From Anastrepha obliqua (lineage: Eukaryota > Arthropoda > Insecta > Diptera > Tephritidae), in NCBI RefSeq assembly GCF_027943255.1, contig NC_072897.1, positions 20,088,044-20,152,043 on the forward strand: a stretch of 64,000 bases of DNA, written 5' to 3'. Both the position numbers and the translations under genes were made by a program. The notes under the pieces were generated by a model that saw only the letters and a list, made by a program, of their open reading frames with translations, had not been told where the DNA came from and made no database searches. Below are positions 54,690 to 64,000 of the stretch, in pieces. Within the stretch, counting starts at the first letter, position 1, and the number at the start of each line of letters is the position of its first letter.

Positions 54690-55130
54690 ACAAGCATTCA
54701 AACGGTTAGGCCATTCAACTATTGCAACACGCATGGCTTCAATGGATATTGCTGCCACTGCCACTGCCGGGTGGTGTTTGCCTTATAGGCTGGAGCAGAA
54801 TCTTACTGGAAGATCCAATGATATCCAGTGAGCATAGTACTGCTCAACTGCTTCCCTACGCCTTCTAAGACATCCTCCTGGTACACTTTCACCCCGGTAT
54901 TAACCCCTTTTTCGCAGAAATGAAGAGATGTAACGCCTTTACTAGACACTTCCCACCAAACCATTATGGGGCTGCATGGTGGCCACGCTGAACGCTTGGA
55001 ACAATATTTTTGCATCTTTAGAAGCTTTAGCATAGATTTTGTTGTTTTGCTTATTAAAAACTTCTTCAACAGTCAAAATTTGCTCATCTCCCTCATCTGT
55101 TCCTTAGCTCCCACACCATTGTTAAAAAAC
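54690..55130 (-). pseudogene. Tc1/mariner transposase relic (family B)
   Basis: The minus-strand frame 55069-54803 includes PPCSPIMVWWEVSSKGVTSL, HFCEKGVNTGVKVYQEDVLE and GYHWIFQ, the block between the first and second catalytic residues. After about 54800 only traces of the C-terminal half remain (54780-54690). Same family as 38486-38990. Confidence 0.75.
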
Positions 55131-55299
55131 GAAACTTGGCAAGAAAATTAGTATAATTTATGAGTATGTAGACAATGCATGCGAACAACGCAACTTTTAT
55201 GCGAATTTATTTTGCTGTGACAATATATTTCTTTCGGGTCATTCTAAGAATGTTACATTCCCAATGAATTGCCTCAAACAAAACTCTTGTTATTTCAAC

Positions 55300-56290
55300 T
55301 CAAACTGAAGGGTTCCAAGGAAAGCAGGCCAACAATTGTACGCTCTTATAAAATATTGTGCCTGAGCGATTAAGTTCTTCGGCTCGTACGATCCTTTCCA
55401 ATATCAGGTTAAAGAAGTCACACGACTGCAAGTCACCCTGTCTTAAAGCTCCTTTGGTATCAAACGGCCGAGAGGTCCTTCCCAATTTGATGGCACTACT
55501 GGTATTGAGCAACGTCATCTTGCATAGCCGTATTAGTTTTGTGGGGATACCAAATTCAGTCATCGCGGCATATAGGTAACTTCTTTTCGTACTGTCGAAA
55601 GCAGCCTTAAAGTCCACAAAAACATGGTGTGTGTCGATGCTCCTTTCAAGGATCTACTCCAAGATTTGGCGTATTGTGAATATTTGGTCGATGGTAGACT
55701 TTGCGAGTCTAAAGCCGCTCTGATAAGGTCTAATCAGTTGGTTGACGGTGGGCTTCAGCCTTTCACACAATACGTTCGCTAGAACCTTATAGGCGATGTT
55801 TAAAAGACTAATCCGGCGATAATTGGCACAGTTTGCAGGATCACCCTTATTATGGCTTGGGCAGAGCACACTTAAATTCCAATCGGCAGGCATGCTTTCA
55901 TCCGACCATATTTTGAATAAAAGCTGATGCATGCACTTTCATGCTAGAACAGCTCAGCCGGCAGTCCGTTGGCGCTCGCGGCTTTGTTGTTCTTTAGCCG
56001 CGTTATCGCTGGTCATAAAAGGAATCTTTAGTCGCATTGTTCATCTCTTTCGTCGGGGCGTGGGCGCAAATGAGCAAGATGTTGAAAAATCGTGCTTTGA
56101 TGCGGATTATTGGAAAACACTCGTTCACCGGAGTGAACGACAGTACTTGGCGACGAAGTCTCTCTCACACAATAAATCCAACACCGAATTTGCGCTCCTT
56201 TACATAACAGCTGTAGTAGACGTCACAAGGTCCTAAGTTTTTCTTGCCCTGCCCCGTCCATCTCATCTCTTGAATGTCACCGATACCAGC
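55300..56290 (-). pseudogene. RTE-type LINE relic (endonuclease and RT)
   Basis: Minus strand: IGDIQEMRWTGQGKKNLGPC (endonuclease QE.RW.G box, about 56280) and VYYSCYVKERKFGVGFIV, then a deletion to NNKAASANGLPAELF. RT follows: MPADWNLSVLCPSHNKGDPA, NCANYRRISLLNIAYKVLAN, YQSGFRLAKSTIDQIFTIRQ, MDFKAAFDSTKRSYLYAAMT (motif A), FDTKGALRQGDLQSCDFFNL (motif B). It ends before the YADD box. The style is that of RTE elements, also annotated as craniofacial-development-protein-2-like in insects. Confidence 0.75.
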
Positions 56291-57515
56291 CTTTACTCTC
56301 AATTGTAATTGGAAAACAAGTCTCTGCGCGAAATCGCGAAAACAATTCGTGCATTCTACGGTGCAAAGTATGAATGCTAATTACGTTAATACTGGTGAAT
56401 TGGAAGCTAATCACCAAAAAACCGGAGGATGAAAAATATTGGCTCCTCGTAAGAAACGCAACAAAGTAGCATCAGACGCCCGAAATCCAAAAATAACCTG
56501 AACGATACTACGCCGAAATATTCAAGAGTCTTTGCATAAAAACGTAAGCCCATAAACAGCCCGTAATTGTCTGCATAACGCTGGTTATCATAGCAGAATG
56601 GCGCGCCGCTAGCCCTACATTTAAAAATTAACAGAAAGAAGAGATTGGAGTTCGACAAATGCTATATAAATAAGCCAGATTCTTTTTGGGAAAACGTCAT
56701 ATGCAGTTATGAGTCGAAATTTAATGTTTTCGGATTAGATGAGCCTCCAAAAGTTTGGCGAAAGAAAATACAGAACATAATGAAAAAAATCTTATTCGTA
56801 CCGTCAAACTTGGAGGAGAAAATGCAGTGGTTTGGGGTCCAGATGCAACAGGAGTAGGAAAAATGGTTTTTATTGATGATAAAATGGACAAACATCTGTA
56901 TTAAAATATTTTGAAGAAAAATTTGCATGATGGTAACGTTAAATATGGACTGAATGCTAAAGGGTTCTTTTTTCAACAGGAAAGAAAGACTCCGAAAGAC
57001 TCCTCTCGTGTAAGAACGGCTTATTTACCACTGTAAGCATCTTAGAACTCCACCTCAATCACCGGATCTAAATCCAATTGAGCATGTCGGGAGCTCTTAG
57101 AAAGAATAATCAGAAAGCCCAAAATAATATCAAAGGTGTTATTAAAGATAGCTTTAAGTATTGAGTAGGAGAAAATTCCAGCTAGGGAAACCAGCTGAAT
57201 TCCCTGTTATTAAACCGAAAGGCGGTCCAACAAAGTACTGAATACTCGTTGTTTTCTTTTATTTTTTTAATAACATATTCTTTATATCGCTATATACGAA
57301 TAATATTTTAGCATAATATTATGCCTTATTTCGTTATTACTTTAAGTTCTTTAATTCCAGAAATGAATGTGGAAGTTTTTGTTGATTAAATATTAAATAA
57401 AAATGTTATATTTTACGAATATATTAAAATGTTCCTCTTTTGTATAAATCGTGTTAAGTGTCAGATGTATCTGCTTATAAACTGCGAGTGTACGAATAAT
57501 TTGTGTGACCACTGT
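56290..57515 (+). pseudogene. Tc1-like element relic (family C)
   Basis: NKSLREIAKTIRAFYGAKY (helix-turn-helix trace, 56310-56370), then from 56645 INKPDSFWENVICSYESKFN (first Asp changed: SYESK for SDESK) and EPPKVWRKKIQN. Broken traces follow of the second block (WGPDATGVGKMVFIDDKMD-like, 56830-56890) and the DLNPIEH box (about 57080). The 3' terminal repeat is probably GTACGAATAATTTGTGTGAC at 57491-57510, ending in ACTGTA. Confidence 0.75.
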
Positions 57516-57519
57516 ATAT

Positions 57520-58174
57520 ACACAGGGTCCGGCCCTCGAAGTGTGACCAACTTCAGACCACTAGCGCTGCTGATGCCCGTGCATCAGCTGTCTGTTAATT
57601 CACTAAATGACATTCCAGAGTATTGTTTGCAAGCTGGCGAAAGCATTTTGCCGAGAGTAAACCCGAAAATATTGTAGAAAATAATGGATTTCAAACGTAA
57701 TAGTGTGATTGCATTATATATATGTAGGTGGAAAATCCCAACCAGCGATTGTTCGTGAATTTGAGAACCTTAAAGTAAATAAATTTTTTGTTTATCGTAC
57801 CATTACTCGCTACAATGATACTGGTGGCATCGCGAAACGTTATGGAGGGAAGTGGTCATCAAAAGATTGCAACGTCACGTGAAATGGTTCAAAAAGTGAA
57901 GAAGCGACTTGAACAAAATCCCTGACGAAGTGCCAATCAAATGGCGAAAGAACTGAAAATATCTGATCGTAGCATCCGCCGCATACTGAAAAATGATCTT
58001 GAAGACAAGCCGTACAAGACCCAAGAGGCGCATGATGTCACACCAAAGCTGCAACAAGTCAGACTTGAGAGAGCGAAGGGATTGCTTCGCTTGGCCGAAA
58101 GCGGTCAATCTCCGAACTTTAGGTTTTGTGACGAGAAAATTGAATTGAGAATTGAGCAATTCGTTAACTCATAA
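57520..58174 (+). pseudogene. Tc1-like element relic (family A), 5' part
   Basis: Begins with a likely terminal repeat (CACAGGGTCCGGCCC, 57522). ATG 57683 opens DFKRNSVIALYICR; after a frameshift QPAIVREFENLKVNKFFVYR and TITRYNDTGGIAKRYGG (first helix-turn-helix) follow, then QMAKELKISDRSIRRILKND and LERAKGLLRLAESGQSPNFR (second helix-turn-helix), FCDEKIELRIEQFVNS (first Asp in CDEK). It stops at 58172; the catalytic remainder is absent. Related to 20405-21083. Confidence 0.85.
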
Positions 58175-59375
58175 AACAATAGTGATAGAAATCTTCTATT
58201 TAATTAAGCATACTAATTTATAAACTTTGTGTCGATAAAAGCGAACACAAACCGATTCATAGTGTAAATATGTAACCAAACGAAAGCAGTGTCTACGGAC
58301 ACAAGTTTTGCTCACTTTTGTGTATCTCACGACAAACAGACGGCAAGAATGATAGAAACAAGAATGCGCACATCAGAGAGTGCGTGTCGTCACATATGCT
58401 GAAGTGTGCAGTGTTGCCAACCATTTGCTATTCGCAATAAAGTTAGTGCTTTTTTATACCTTAAATTCGAAAATTTTGAAGTTTGGTATTTGTCTCTTTT
58501 TTTTTAATTTAAAGCTACAGAAACTGTTAGTTAAAGAAAAACTGTATTATTAAACAAAGAAGGTCATACTTAGAAGATTTAAGTACTAACGGAAATTTTT
58601 TAATTCTCATAAAATTTGATATTTTGAAAGAGCGAATTTAATTTTTTGCTCCTTTTAAGGTTACGCAGGAATATTAAATCTTTTTTCCCAACTCTTCTTA
58701 ACATTGAAAACCTTTTCACACATTTTAAAAAACGTTTGCATTTACTGAATGCGAATTAAAATCACAGAGGTGTAATTGTTTCTTCCGGTCCTCAATCCTT
58801 GGTGGGACATAGGGTATCAAGAGGTGTATTCATAGTAAAAATAGTCAAGGTAAAGACTACCTTATCTTGTTACATAACCTCAAATATAGCAAAAAAGTCA
58901 TTCCCTTAGCAAAAAACTCATAATTTTAATTGTACATAACAATAACACATTTATTTAAAAGAAAAAAAACGCACATTTTATATACAATCTAGTAGTATGT
59001 ATCTGCAGGGTTACTCGACAAGCTAAAAATGTTAAATTTTTAACTTAAATATTGCCAAAACACTATCATTCTTAAATCAAAATTTTAATATTTTAATATT
59101 TTTCAAATTTTAACATCGTTTTTTTTAACTACGTTATGTCAAAATTTTGACGTTATTTTTACGAGTTGTATCGATTACTAATTTTTATTTTTACATTTAT
59201 TATTAGGTAATTATTTTAACGTTAGTGATACTTAAAATATATCACTGTTGGTAAATTCCGACAGTGAAATTTTTGATGTATAGTACAGAAGATTGAAAGA
59301 AAGAAAACTGGAGAGAAAATGGAGAGATAGAAAGCTAGAGAATCAACTTGTGTGAGCAGTCAGATGAGCAGAGTG
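58175..59375. other. no recognisable gene
   Basis: AT-rich spacer. No motif in either strand; short homopolymer runs only. Confidence 0.55.
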
Positions 59376-60520
59376 TCACCAGTTGAGAACTATGTTAAAG
59401 GAGAATGAGATAGCTATGGTTTTAGAAGAAAGTTGATTTGTGGTAAATTTGGCGTCAATTTCGTTAAGCTTATTAGAATTATATGCGATATTAGAGCTTG
59501 GGGAGTAAGAAGGGAACTTGTATTCATTAGTATTTATTGCTGAGGGAACATTTATGTGTGAGGAGGGATTTGTTGTTGGGGAGTTTGCAAAGTTAATACT
59601 ATCAGGCGGAGAGGAAATGTTAGAAGAGTTATTGGAATTTTCAGTTGTTTTTGCTAAGTTAGTAGATGTGTTGTAGGTAGTGTCTTTGTTATTGTTATTT
59701 TGAGTTAGAGTGAAGGCAGCATTATTGCCGTTATTTGAAACCGTTGATATTGTATTTTTATTGCTTTCATTTGAATTGACAGCTATGGCAGCGTATGAGC
59801 TATTATCAGAATTTATAATAGTTTGCTGTTGTTTATGAAGTTTGATGGCTTCGCGCATTGAACATTTATTTAAAGTTTTAATTTTTACGATTTCTTTAGC
59901 TTGTAAGAATTTAGTATTATACATTCTTTGGAGGAAGAGGGATGTTCTTGGGAGCAATTAGCACAAAAAATGCGACTACAATCAGATGGTGAATGAGGGG
60001 GAAGGGCGCAATTATCGCAAAGGGGAGTACGATTACAATGTTTTGTTGTGTGCCCTAAAAGTTGGCACGATTTGCAGCGCATGGGGAGTGGACTATATTG
60101 CCGGACTAGCACTTTGCACCAAGCAATGTCAATTTTACTGGCCAAATTATATAGATTGAAAGTTAGCAATAGAACTCAGTAGGGCCGAAAATGTCCGTCT
60201 ATTTTTTTTTTGGAATTTATAGGCTGCTACAACTCCTTCAGAGCTAAGTTCACTAACAATTTCGTCCTCCGGGACGTTATTTAGAAATAGAACAAATATT
60301 GTGCCTTTCACGTGGTTGAGTGATTCGTGTAGGGTTGCTGATATGGCACATATATTCCCTAGTTGCTTTACATTTCTGAATTTGTCGGCGATTATACTAT
60401 TCTTTACTAGAAGGAGTAATTTTCCATCTCGTAGAGAGGATATGGAGTGAACTTGAAGAAAAAGGTTTAGATGAATCTGTGGAATCAATAACCACAAATT
60501 TTGGATCATCCACTTAGGTT
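59376..60520 (-). pseudogene. LINE ORF1 (gag-like) with three Cys/His knuckles
   Basis: Minus strand in three overlapping frames. 60509-60147: an N-terminal part with VKGTIFVLFLNNVPEDEIVS and SELSSEGVVAAYKFQKKNRR, resembling the RRM-like region of jockey/I gag. 60169-59885: MRCKSCQLLGHTTKHCNR, PLCDNCALPPHSPSDCSR, FCANCSQEHPSSSKECI, three zinc knuckles. 59957-59376: KIKTLNKCSMREAIKLHKQQ followed by an Asn/Ser/Thr-rich tail. Two frameshifts separate them. No ORF2 follows downstream on this strand, so only the gag part was inserted or kept. Confidence 0.8.
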
Positions 60521-60599
60521 TCGGGAAGAAAAGAGAAATCTGTTAACGGCACACTTATAGAAGGCTTACGTCTCTTTTTATTTCTGAGTCCGGTATCGA

Positions 60600-63010
60600 G
60601 TAGTGCGAAGCGGTAGCCTCGATGTTTACTGGCGGATCACCGGTCATACATCAACTTCAACAAAGCTGATTGGACCAGATTCGCGGAATTTACTGAGAAC
60701 ATCTTCGCAGCCCTACCCACACCCACCGATGTGCGCGCAGGCGAACGCGCACTCCGCAAGGCGAACGCGCACTCCGCAAGGCGATCACAGCCGCCGCGGC
60801 TCGCTTCATACCCGCTGGAGGGATCCGGGAAATACGTCCCAACTTCCCAGCCGAAGCAGCCGTTATGGCAAACGAGCGTGACCGTCTACGCCAGGCCGAT
60901 CCCGGGGATCCTCGAATAAAGGATCTCAATTCGGATATCCGGCAACTGGTCACCCAACATAAGCGAACCAGATGAGTAGAGCATCTGAAGTCCTGTAACT
61001 TCACCTCTGGTATGAGCAAGCTCTGGTCCACCGTAAGGTCCTTGTCGAACCCGACGAAGCACAACGACAAGGTGGATATCACCTTCAACGGTCGTACTTC
61101 GTCGGACCCGAAGAGATGCGCGAGCTATTTTAGCCGGCAATTTATACTGCATCCTCCGGTCGACAGATCCAAACGTTGTGCCACCAGACGGTTGCACAAA
61201 CTGCCCTACAACAGTGCACCGCTTACTTTCACCAGCGACGAGGTTCAGGGGGCCATCAAACACATGAAACCATCAAAAGCCATTGGCCCCGACGGACTAA
61301 ACATGCTGATGTTGAAAAAGCTGGGTCCATTGGGAGTAGAATACCTCACAAAGGTCTTCAACCTGTCCATGGCCACTCTCATCATTCCTGATAAGTAGAA
61401 ATTAGGGAGAGTGGTCCCACTGCTGAAGCCTATGAAACCCGCCAACCAAGGGGAGTCTTATCGTCCGATAACTCTCCTTTCCCCAGTAGTGAAGACACTT
61501 GAAGCCCTTCTACTCCCACTCCTCACTGAACACCTGACTCCAGCCCCACACCAGTTTCCGTAGAGTGCACAGTACCACCACGGCACTCACCGTCATAAAC
61601 ACCCAGGTAAACCAAAAGGCTTTCGACACAGTCAGCCACGCCACGCTACTAGATGACATTTTACAGTCGACACTCCCGCCAGGGCTGAAGAGGTGGACCG
61701 CGAACTACCTGAGTGGTCGTCACTCGTCGGTAATATTTCGAGACCAAACCTCAAAACAGAGAAAAATAAAGCAAGGAGTACCGCAGGGTGGTGTCCTTTC
61801 ACCCTTGCTTTTTAATTTCTATATTTCGAAACTCCCCCAGCCACCAGAGGGAGTCTCACTGATCACATATGCCGACGACTGCACGATAATGGCGTCGGGC
61901 AATGACATTGATGGCCTATGCTCAAAAGTAAACGACTACCTCGCCCGCCTTTCTCGCTTCTTCACTGCGAGAAACTTAAAACTTTCTCCCACTAAATCCA
62001 CGGCGACCCTTTTTACCACCTGGACAAAGGAGGTCAAGCTGCCACTTCAGGTACACGTCGATGATACCCCAATACCGACGGTAAATAACCCCAGCATTTT
62101 GGGAGTCACCTTTGACAGCTTGCTCTCCTTCTCAGCGCACACAACCGCTATTGCAACGAGAGTACAGAATCGCAACAAGGTCCTCAAGTCGCTCGCCGGC
62201 AGCACTTGGGACAAAGACAAAGAAATGTTGCTGTCGACTTTCAAAGCAATAGGCCGACCGGTTCGGAACTATGCCGCGCCTGTCTGGTCGCCTGGAACCA
62301 GTGATACGCAGTGGACGAAGCTTCAGACCTGCCAGAATACTGCCATCAGGACCGCGACAGAATGTCTCCTGATGTCCCCTATCCAACATTTGCATGACGA
62401 GGCGCACATGCTCCCGGTTAAGGAGCACAACAAAATGCTCGGCAAGCAGTTTCTGCTTGGGTGTCACCGTAGGCCTCACCCATGCAGACACCTGCTCGAG
62501 CCTGAGCCACCTCCCAGGCACATCAGGAGACACTTCCTCAACTATGTGGACGAGATCCAGGACAAAACGGACAGACCACTCCAGGATCAGACAGTATACA
62601 GACAGGCAATTAACGATATTCATCGGGAGACCCTTACCACCTTCTTAAGCTCCCGACCCCCGGTTGCCGTTATCAGAGTCCAACCACCACCTATCGCAGA
62701 CGAAGAGCTCCAGCTTCCTCGAGAGTCCCGCGTAATCTTGGCACAATTACGTTCTGGATATTGTAGCAGGTTAAACTCCTACCTATCCAGAATCGACCCC
62801 GACATACTAAACATATGTCCAGCATGTGAAGGTACCCCGCACGACACTAACCACCTCTTCACATGCCCCATCAAACCCACTCATCTAACACCTCTCTCCC
62901 TCTGGACCCAACCCGTCGAAACTGCCAGTTTCCTGGGCCTACCGTTAGATGAGCTAGACGAAGACGACCGGTAATTACACTACACTGACAGGGCGAAGAT
63001 ACTGCTACAA
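60600..63010 (+). mobile_element. non-LTR retrotransposon, 5' truncated, RT with C-terminal Cys/His motif
   Basis: The upstream linker (60690-61110; includes a tandem GCGAACGCGCACTCCGCAAG pair at about 60740-60780) is followed by the RT start TFTSDEVQGAIKHMKPSKAI, GPDGLNMLMLKKLG (61230-61330) and ITLLSPVVKTLEALLLPLL (61470-61520). The long ORF 61565-62974 comes next and a (CAA)n tail near 63005-63018. It belongs to a jockey-superfamily or I-like group common in flies; I cannot name the clade. Stops occur at about 61396 and 61560. Confidence 0.8.
61565..62974 (+). CDS. non-LTR reverse transcriptase, C-terminal 469 residues
   Basis: Open over 469 residues. Motif A region QVNQKAFDTVSHATLLDDIL (KAFD), motif B QGVPQGGVLSPLLFNFYISK, motif C SLITYADDCTIMASG, then LSPTKSTATLFTTW, NPSILGVTFDSLLSFSAHTT and thumb KAIGRPVRNYAAPVWSPGTS. 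A C-terminal part has RSGYCSRLNSYLSRIDPDIL, NICPACEGTPHDTNHLFTCP (C-x2-C ... H-x4-C) and FLGLPLDELDEDDR. No RNase H. It is one of the best kept RT domains in the window; the N-terminal RT part and endonuclease upstream are broken. Confidence 0.9.
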   Translation: MHSTTTALTVINTQVNQKAFDTVSHATLLDDILQSTLPPGLKRWTANYLSGRHSSVIFRDQTSKQRKIKQGVPQGGVLSPLLFNFYISKLPQPPEGVSLITYADDCTIMASGNDIDGLCSKVNDYLARLSRFFTARNLKLSPTKSTATLFTTWTKEVKLPLQVHVDDTPIPTVNNPSILGVTFDSLLSFSAHTTAIATRVQNRNKVLKSLAGSTWDKDKEMLLSTFKAIGRPVRNYAAPVWSPGTSDTQWTKLQTCQNTAIRTATECLLMSPIQHLHDEAHMLPVKEHNKMLGKQFLLGCHRRPHPCRHLLEPEPPPRHIRRHFLNYVDEIQDKTDRPLQDQTVYRQAINDIHRETLTTFLSSRPPVAVIRVQPPPIADEELQLPRESRVILAQLRSGYCSRLNSYLSRIDPDILNICPACEGTPHDTNHLFTCPIKPTHLTPLSLWTQPVETASFLGLPLDELDEDDR

Positions 63011-63229
63011 CAACAACATGTTTACTGGCCTCAGGGCCATAGTTCACGTTTGCGTTTACGAAAACTAAACTATGCTTTAATACGAATACGCGAGAAGAAA
63101 AAGAAAAAACAACAAAACTCGAAAGGCGAAGTGAGAATACTAAAATTATCAAGCGAAACTCCGTATGCGAAAAACAAACGTCTTATCGGCGCGAGAATTA
63201 GTCGATGACTGAATTAGATTATTTATTTT

Positions 63230-64000
63230 TCTCACTTTATTATATTCTTTAGCATATTCCAATAAATCATCAAATTTAACAATCTTTTTTTATTAGAATC
63301 ATTCTTTGAAATAAATTGTTTAGAATAAATGTTATAAATACCATAACTATTTGGAATGTGTTCATGAAGTAATATTGTATTTTCACAATTGTCAGATTTT
63401 CTTTTATTAATTTTTTTCAAAGTGCATTGAAAATCAGCATATAAAGTATATGGATGAAATAATTCTGCTCCATTAGATTTATATTTTTAAATATTTTTAC
63501 CTTCTTTAGGTAACTCTATATTTTGAATTATATCATTATCATCTTTTAATGTGTAACATATTTTTATATGTTCTTCTACATTTCTTGTCTTACATTTTTT
63601 AAAACATTTAATACAAATATTTAGATCTTATCATATTTGCGAATTTTACCACTTAAAAATCCAGATAAATTTTTAATTAATACAAAATGAGATTTGTAGT
63701 TTTCTTCGGAAATATTTTTTTCTCTACATAAAATATTATTATGTTTTCTAACCAATCCATTAACTAAAGAACCAAAAGAATTACTTTTATACAGTAATTG
63801 AATTTGTTCAGTGATATCATTTTCTTCTGAATCAAAATGATAAAAATCATTGTAATATTAAAATAAAATTCTAATTTTTTAACATTTTCTTCATTCATTA
63901 TAAATGCAAAATTTATAATTGCATTTATTTGTCATCATTTTCATTTCTCTCATATCTTCAAGATATTTTTTATATTTTGTTGGCCTTTCTGGATGAATTT
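63230..64000 (-). pseudogene. protein-primed DNA polymerase B relic (Polinton/Maverick or adintovirus-like)
   Basis: Very AT-rich. Minus strand, frame 1 (about 63835-63630): VNGLVRKHNNILCREKN and HFVLIKNLSGFLSGKIRK. After a one-base shift near 63625: ICIKCFKKC ... VEEHIKIC (a Cys/His pair motif), IELPKEGKNI, a TAA at 63489-63487, then LFHPYTLYADFQC, the place of the exonuclease I box YADFEC with Glu replaced by Gln, and EHIPNSYGIYNIY. The order HF.WIKNLS, C-x2-C, H-x3-4-C, LP, YADxEC is that of PolB in Polintons and related DNA viruses. It runs off the window end. It is an inactivated old copy; a virus-derived source cannot be told from a Polinton here. Confidence 0.7.

Noticed and set aside
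58175..59375. Host promoter or exon in the AT-rich spacer
   Set aside because: No open frame, splice pattern or conserved motif that I could support.
62132..62623. Minus-strand frame of 163 residues
   Set aside because: Antisense shadow of the RT C-terminal part at 61565-62974.

Overview
The window looks like a transposon-dense, probably heterochromatic or intergenic stretch of an insect genome. A dipteran is most likely, and a tephritid-type fruit fly is my best guess. This rests on the mix of elements: jockey-, LOA/I-, CR1- and RTE-type LINEs, BEL/Pao LTR elements, several Tc1/mariner lineages, Helitrons and a tRNA-derived SINE. I found no convincing host gene. Almost every coding signal belongs to a mobile element and nearly all are broken by stops, frameshifts or deletions. 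The longest clean ORFs are a BEL gag-pol half (26837-29194), a LINE reverse transcriptase (45873-47585), a second LINE reverse transcriptase (61565-62974) and a Helitron helicase C-terminal half (14035-15084).

Layout. 0.2-0.9 kb: mariner relic with a SINE in it. 2.1-2.6 kb: a noncoding repeat with an inverted partner at 21-22.7 kb. 2.6-6.1 kb: jockey-type LINE (minus strand) split by a SINE, followed by a mariner relic. 7.5-17.8 kb: one old minus-strand LOA/I-type LINE holding three nested insertions: a CR1-like LINE (8.85-10.79 kb, itself carrying a 62-bp retroinsert), a 2.1-kb element with 0.6-kb inverted ends (11736-13835) and a Helitron with both ends (13902-16661). A second copy of the same LINE at 48-49.3 kb supplies an empty site that fixes the borders of the last two. 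17.9-22.5 kb: BEL relic, Tc1 relic and a short mariner. 23.1-35.6 kb: a giant inverted repeat with about 1.8-kb arms. Its loop contains a Helitron 3' part with a 129/120-bp alternating array and a complete BEL/Pao element (26236-32313) with LTRs, a tRNA-Lys-type primer site and a 5-bp target duplication.

36.5-42.4 kb: Harbinger, BEL integrase, Tc1/mariner and duplicated noncoding relics. 42.4-48.0 kb: SINE, then a nearly full-length LOA-type LINE with a 203-bp tandem duplication inside its reverse transcriptase. 48-58.2 kb: LINE, BEL and Tc1/mariner relics. 59.4-63.0 kb: a LINE gag ORF and a separate LINE with a long RT ORF. 63.2-64.0 kb: a very AT-rich minus-strand coding relic resembling the exonuclease part of a protein-primed family B DNA polymerase (Polinton/Maverick or adintovirus-like), running off the window.

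The genes do not form a pathway; the biology is nested transposition. The most unusual objects are the chimeric 2.1-kb inverted-end element with an 8-bp target duplication, the array of alternating repeat units tied to the last codons of a Helitron helicase, the 12.5-kb palindrome, and the PolB relic at the right edge. Coordinates of relics are approximate unless a target duplication or empty site is quoted.
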